Source: Pseudomonadales bacterium
GTDB taxonomy: Bacteria > Pseudomonadota > Gammaproteobacteria > Pseudomonadales > DC-out160
Length of the DNA: 11,122 nucleotides
Assembly: GCA_016765265.1 (NCBI GenBank)
Contig: JAESQG010000413.1
Span: 1 to 11,122, forward strand
Reading direction: 5' to 3'
Shown: positions 8,271 to 11,122 of the stretch, one piece after another
How the letters are laid out: each line of letters opens with the position of its first letter
Numbering within the stretch: position 1 is the first letter of the stretch
The notes under the pieces: model-generated
Databases searched by the model: none
What the model saw: only the letters and a program-made list of their open reading frames with translations
Told to the model about the DNA's origin: nothing
Position numbers and translations under genes: made by a program

Positions 8271-8295
8271 AGCGCCCCTCGGGGCGCTTTTTTTT
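8271..8295 (+). terminator. intrinsic terminator after the large lipoprotein
   Basis: A perfect GC-rich stem, AGCGCCC (8271-8277) with GGGCGCT (8282-8288) and a CTCG tetraloop, is followed by an uninterrupted T-run to 8295. It starts 36 nt after the stop codon and should separate this gene from the downstream omptin-like gene. Confidence 0.95.
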
Positions 8296-8449
8296 ACCTC
8301 TAAGCGTTTGTTTTTCGACTATTAGATAGACCGTATCCCGTAACTGCTTACACGAATATATGGCTAATTCAGCCCCAAACCTTTCACTTATAACTTTTAC
8401 AAAAGGGACATAAAACAACACTCCTTTAGCGCCCTTCTTTCTTTAGTCA

Positions 8450-8478
8450 TTCAGTGAAAAGAAGCTACTACTTATATA
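8450..8478 (+). promoter_or_regulatory. weak candidate promoter for the omptin-like gene
   Basis: TTCAGT (8450-8455) and TATATA (8473-8478) are spaced by 17 bp. Both match the sigma70 consensus poorly (three and four of six). A promoter must lie between the terminator at 8295 and the start at 8531 if this gene is expressed independently; this is the best candidate seen, not a firm call. Confidence 0.25.
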
Positions 8479-8518
8479 TACGGTCTGAATTGTACAGATC
8501 AGCAGTAGAGTGAGTAGT

Positions 8519-8523
8519 AAGGG
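8519..8523 (+). promoter_or_regulatory. Shine-Dalgarno supporting ATG 8531
   Basis: AAGGG lies 7 nt before ATG 8531-8533. A GTG at 8510 is open in the same frame but has no comparable site and would put seven extra polar residues before the signal peptide. Confidence 0.6.
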
Positions 8524-8530
8524 CAGTAGC

Positions 8531-9670
8531 ATGCAATTTAAGGAAGTAGTTGCTGTAGTTGTGAATGCCGATGTAAATGCCGATGTGAATGTCATTATAA
8601 ATGTCGTTGTGTCTGTCGTTTTGTTCTGCATTTCAACCTCAGCATTAGCCTTAGCGATACCAGATGACGCCATAGGTCAAGCACCAGATTCCGAATTGAG
8701 AAACGACTCTTCTCAGTTAATTGCGCGATCTGATTTTAACGTTCCGGAACAAAGCGCGGCTGTTCAAATTCGCCCGTTTACAGACGATGCTAATAATTAC
8801 TATAAAATAGAAACCACTTTTTCCATTGGTGTTAGAAGAGGTGATTTCGATTGGAATATTGCCAGTGATTTTAGCGGTCAAAACCAGCCAAACACGCTAT
8901 CAGAATTAAGTTATACCAATCTAAGCATTACAGAGACCAGTTTTGACTATCAAGTTCGCAAGCTCAAGGGCGCGCTAAAAGACATCTACTTTGAAACTCA
9001 TATTAGCGCAGGCTATATCGGAAATGGGACAATTCAAGATTCCGACTACGACGGCGATAACCGTAGCCAAGAGTTTAGTCGCAGCCTCTCAAATCCCGAG
9101 GGCTCTTTCACCTTCAATCTGATCAATGCGGTGGGGCTTACCAAAATATTTTTCGACCAATGGCGTGTTACCCCCTTACTGGGCTACGCGTATAACGTTC
9201 AAAGTTTCGTTATCCGAGAAGGTGAACAGGTGCTTGCCACCTCCCGACGCACACCATCCATTGGACAATTTAGCGGACTCGATAGTACCTATCAGGCTCA
9301 GTGGTTTGGATTCTGGTTAGGTCTTGTTACACAGGCTGACTTTAACAAGCATCATTTCACCTTACGCGGACAATTCCATTTTCCTGAATTTTACGCCGAT
9401 GCTAACTGGAATCTGCGTAGCGATTTCGCCCATCCTAAAAGCTTTGCCCACTTCGCCGATGGCACAGCTGTCTCTGTGAAAATTAATTATTCTTACCAAC
9501 TCAGCAAAAAGCTTAAGTTCCTCGCTAGCTATCACAATGAGCGCTGGGAAACACGTGATGGTATCGATACGATCTATTTTGAAGACGGTGATACCGCATC
9601 CACCCGCCTCAACGAAACAAACTGGAAGTCTTCTAGCTTTAGTATTGGAATAGTAATATTGACGGACTAG
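8531..9670 (+). CDS. omptin-fold outer-membrane beta-barrel protein
   Basis: A 379-residue exported protein. A long signal peptide (residues 1-42, probable cleavage ALA/IPDD) contains a repeat-encoded Val/Asn/Asp stretch. The mature part alternates aromatic/hydrophobic and polar residues, as expected of barrel strands. Compared by eye with remembered E. coli OmpT, several strands fall in the same order: SELSY for SKLDW, DSDYDGD (170-176) for the DQDWMD segment, TPLLGYAY, QWFGFWLGL, HFTLRGQF and SVKINYSYQL. Asp170/Asp172 match OmpT Asp83/Asp85, and about 128 residues later comes Asp298-Phe-Ala-His301, where OmpT has Asp210-Glu-His212. The Asp-to-His spacing is one residue longer, so protease activity is uncertain. 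It may belong to the omptin-related Pom-type barrels rather than true omptins. The last residues (ILTD) lack the usual C-terminal aromatic. It is convergent with the small lipoprotein gene 21 bp away. Confidence 0.75.
   Translation: MQFKEVVAVVVNADVNADVNVIINVVVSVVLFCISTSALALAIPDDAIGQAPDSELRNDSSQLIARSDFNVPEQSAAVQIRPFTDDANNYYKIETTFSIGVRRGDFDWNIASDFSGQNQPNTLSELSYTNLSITETSFDYQVRKLKGALKDIYFETHISAGYIGNGTIQDSDYDGDNRSQEFSRSLSNPEGSFTFNLINAVGLTKIFFDQWRVTPLLGYAYNVQSFVIREGEQVLATSRRTPSIGQFSGLDSTYQAQWFGFWLGLVTQADFNKHHFTLRGQFHFPEFYADANWNLRSDFAHPKSFAHFADGTAVSVKINYSYQLSKKLKFLASYHNERWETRDGIDTIYFEDGDTASTRLNETNWKSSSFSIGIVILTD
8563..8622 (+). repeat. 12-bp imperfect tandem repeat inside signal-peptide coding region
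   Basis: Five contiguous 12-bp units start at 8563, 8575, 8587, 8599 and 8611. The first two differ at one base (GAATGCCGATGT, AAATGCCGATGT) and the later ones diverge progressively. They encode VNADVNADVNVIINVVVSVV, so the repeat forms the centre of the signal peptide of the omptin-fold protein. Its length is a multiple of three and the frame is kept. Confidence 0.85.
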
Positions 9671-9691
9671 AAAGGAGAAGGTTGGCTAAAA

Positions 9692-10138
9692 CTAAACGCC
9701 ATCTGTCATTCTATGTAGTTCAACATGCCCAGTTGAATTCACCGGTTCATCGGTTGTGACTATATTCTTTGTATTAAAACTATTTTCTGCTGTAATCCCG
9801 TCTTCCTGATTAGCAATATCCGACGCATCATTGAGCATAACAAAGTTCACTTCAGTAAAAATATTAATCTGCGAGTCATACACTTGAGTAACATATCCTT
9901 CTTTGGAGGCAAATATATCGTGTCCGTAATCTGACAAATTATTAATAAAATAATAGCCATCCCCGTTGGTGTAGGTCACCCATTCACTACCCATTACATC
10001 CGTTACTAACAACTTCGCACCGGTTATAGGACTGCCGTTACCATCAACTACCTTGCCGTGATACTCCATACAGGCTGACAACAGCCCAACGGATACGATG
10101 GTAATAGCTTTTATCACCACCCCCCAAAATTTGGTCAT
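9692..10138 (-). CDS. small lipoprotein with carboxypeptidase-regulatory-like domain
   Basis: A 148-residue predicted lipoprotein. The signal peptide ends in lipobox LSAC with Cys23 (n-region Lys3, hydrophobic core 5-22). Residue +2 is Met, consistent with outer-membrane sorting. Residues about 27-103 form a single beta-sandwich of the carboxypeptidase regulatory-like type: GKVVDGNGSPITGAKLLV (28-45), then TNGDGYYFINNL (57-68), then KEGYVT (79-84) and INIFTEVNFVML. Such domains are usually binding or structural modules, not enzymes. The C-terminal 45 residues are polar, Asn/Thr/Asp-rich and probably disordered. ATG 10136-10138 has a GAGG site about 8 nt upstream. It faces the omptin-like gene tail to tail with 21 bp between stops and no hairpin terminator visible there. 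The ligand is unknown. Confidence 0.88.
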   Translation of the reverse strand: MTKFWGVVIKAITIVSVGLLSACMEYHGKVVDGNGSPITGAKLLVTDVMGSEWVTYTNGDGYYFINNLSDYGHDIFASKEGYVTQVYDSQINIFTEVNFVMLNDASDIANQEDGITAENSFNTKNIVTTDEPVNSTGHVELHRMTDGV

Positions 10139-10180
10139 ACCTAACCTCGCATTCTCTTATTGCTCGCCATGTACACAATC

Positions 10181-10209
10181 AGTATATAGTGGTAATTCAG
10201 TTGTAGTAA
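10181..10209 (-). promoter_or_regulatory. candidate promoter for the small lipoprotein
   Basis: On the minus strand, TATACT (10181-10186, five of six) lies 17 bp from TTACTA (10204-10209, a poor -35). Predicted start near 10174 gives a leader of about 35 nt. The -35 region falls inside a perfect palindrome, which could mean activator- or repressor-dependent transcription. Confidence 0.4.
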
Positions 10210-10214
10210 CTACA
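10202..10214. repeat. 13-nt perfect palindrome, operator candidate
   Basis: TGTAGT, a central A, then ACTACA: 6-bp arms with a one-base centre. It covers the proposed -35 of the small lipoprotein promoter, the usual place for a dimeric regulator to bind. No known operator is recognised. Confidence 0.5.
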
Positions 10215-10330
10215 CACTTTAATGTGGGATATTTTCCCTCGGATAGTAACACCTGTATAACCTAGCGTATATCTGACTAATTTCAATTAAATAACTTTAT
10301 CTCAAAAAACATCCAAATCGGCGCCGCCTA

Positions 10331-10385
10331 TGGTCGCTTAGTCTGGTTTTTAATGTAAGACCACAAGGCTAAAAACCGTTACATT
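10331..10385. repeat. cluster of interleaved inverted repeats
   Basis: GGTTTTTA (10345-10352) pairs perfectly with TAAAAACC (10370-10377). AATGTAA (10352-10358) pairs with TTACATT (10379-10385), in crossed order. TGGTC (10331-10335) can pair with GACCA (10359-10363). The pairings exclude one another or would form a pseudoknot. No T-run follows, so this is not a standard terminator. It lies 138 bp upstream of the MipA-family start codon. Confidence 0.55.
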
Positions 10386-10522
10386 TTGATAGCAAGCGAA
10401 TACTTATCATTCAAACCAAGTCCTCTGACTGTGCACGGCAGATTTGCCATCTTGTTAATTCACTGGAATACTCTCTTTCCACCATCTCCTTCATCAGATA
10501 TCAAAGGGCCTACATTCAGCCT

Positions 10523-11122
10523 ATGAAAAAAGCATACCTGTCTTTTCCTCCAATAGAGCCAACCGGTTATACGCTGAATTTTCTCCTCAGTATGCTATGC
10601 CTATGCCTTAGCCTATCCCTTAGCAACGTGGCCACGGCAGACAAGCCACTATGGGAACTGGGAGGAGGATTGGTCTATGTCAGTGTGCACAGTTATCCTG
10701 GCAGTCACCACAAGAAAAACTACACCCTTCCTGCTCCAGTGCTTCACTACCGAGGCGAACGACTAAGAATTGATAGGGATAGTGTTTATACTCCGTTATT
10801 CAAGAGCGAGCGTATCCATATAAAGGTTAGCGCCGACGGTACTCCACCAGTGGATAGCGACGATCTTAGCGTTAGAAATGGCATGCCCGATTTAGACGCG
10901 ACAATTCAGATGGGGCCATCAATAGAAATTCTTCTCAATAAAACGCATCGAAAACAGGGCGGAAAGTGGACATTTAAAATACCCCTTAGGATGAGTATCG
11001 CCACTGATCTGTCACACGTAGACGACCGAGGATTGATACTCAATCCAAAACTTAATTACAAACGAAAGTTTACTGCTGCAACTGGCCCCCTCTCTACCAA
11101 CCCCTTAGACTTTCGTTTTACT
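10523..11122 (+). CDS. MipA/OmpV-family outer-membrane protein, N-terminal 200 residues (3' end outside window)
   Basis: An outer-membrane barrel of the MipA/OmpV family. E. coli MipA is a scaffold for the murein hydrolase MltA and PBP1B; other members are general outer-membrane proteins. The signal peptide is residues 1-39 (Lys2-Lys3, a Leu/Cys/Ser core, cleavage ATA/DKP). The family's N-terminal order of motifs follows: WELGGG (44-49), HSYPGS (56-61), LPAPVLHYRGERLRID (69-84), a short strand with IKVSADGTPPVDSDD (100-114), RNGMPDLD (118-125) and GPSIEI (131-136). This combination is diagnostic. ATG 10523 is chosen because it gives a complete signal peptide; the Shine-Dalgarno is weak (AAAGGG is about 15 nt away), so translation may be inefficient. 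The frame remains open to the window edge. Confidence 0.92.
   Translation, partial: MKKAYLSFPPIEPTGYTLNFLLSMLCLCLSLSLSNVATADKPLWELGGGLVYVSVHSYPGSHHKKNYTLPAPVLHYRGERLRIDRDSVYTPLFKSERIHIKVSADGTPPVDSDDLSVRNGMPDLDATIQMGPSIEILLNKTHRKQGGKWTFKIPLRMSIATDLSHVDDRGLILNPKLNYKRKFTAATGPLSTNPLDFRFT
10595..10624 (+). repeat. hexamer repeat encoding the signal-peptide core
   Basis: Five 6-bp units (CTATGC, CTATGC, CTTAGC, CTATCC, CTTAGC) encode Leu-Cys-Leu-Cys-Leu-Ser-Leu-Ser-Leu-Ser, residues 25-34 of the MipA/OmpV-family protein. The whole hydrophobic core of the signal peptide is therefore built from a short in-frame repeat. Confidence 0.85.

Larger units (their letters stand above)
10139..10522. other. 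384-bp divergent intergenic region
   Basis: Lies between the small lipoprotein gene (minus) and the MipA/OmpV-family gene (plus). It contains a candidate minus-strand promoter with an overlapping palindrome (10181-10214) and a cluster of inverted repeats (10331-10385). No coding sequence with a credible start was found. No clear sigma70 promoter for the plus-strand gene was found. Confidence 0.65.

Noticed and set aside
8443..8673. 76-codon minus-strand frame with Thr/Ala/Phe repeats
   Set aside because: The repeats are the complement of the 12-bp repeat in the omptin-like signal peptide; no Shine-Dalgarno or family match.
9682..9759. 25-codon TTG-started frame after an AAGGAG just past the omptin-like stop
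   Set aside because: It has a rare start codon, a 4-nt spacer, and lies wholly antisense to the end of the small lipoprotein gene. There is no sign of coding.

Overview
The window looks like chromosomal DNA of a Gram-negative bacterium, most likely a marine-type gammaproteobacterium. This is inferred from two lipobox proteins, two outer-membrane barrels (an omptin-fold protein and a MipA/OmpV protein), a PAS-GGDEF-EAL regulator and a pair of acyl-CoA dehydrogenases. The species cannot be named from this sequence. No rRNA, tRNA, CRISPR, integrase, transposase or phage gene was found. Left half (1-4694, all minus strand): read in the direction of transcription, a PAS-GGDEF-EAL c-di-GMP protein (4615-2801) is followed by a YgjP-type zinc metallopeptidase (2695-1964). 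Then come two acyl-CoA dehydrogenase genes, one complete (1804-683) and one entering the window edge (561-1). The two dehydrogenases probably form one operon behind a promoter near 1879-1906. The complete one has Asp and Gln where the family normally places its catalytic Glu. A 17-bp tandem repeat fills the gap between them. Middle: a 598-bp AT-rich divergent intergenic region (4616-5213) separates the c-di-GMP gene from a 1006-residue lipoprotein of unknown function (5214-8234, plus). The lipoprotein gene ends at a textbook intrinsic terminator (8271-8295). Right half (8531-11122): every gene here encodes an exported envelope protein. They are an omptin-fold outer-membrane protein (8531-9670, plus), a small lipoprotein with a carboxypeptidase-regulatory-like beta-sandwich (10138-9692, minus, convergent) and a MipA/OmpV-family barrel running off the end (10523-11122, plus). 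The 384-bp gap before the last gene holds a 13-nt palindrome and a cluster of interleaved inverted repeats. Taken together, the left side is acyl-CoA oxidation plus signalling, and the right side is a block of four consecutive surface or outer-membrane proteins. Three of these four genes carry 6-bp or 12-bp in-frame tandem repeats, two of them inside the signal peptide. The best candidates for something undescribed are the large orphan lipoprotein and its omptin-fold neighbour, which keeps an Asp-x-Asp pair but has a shifted Asp/His pair. Whether they act together is inference only.
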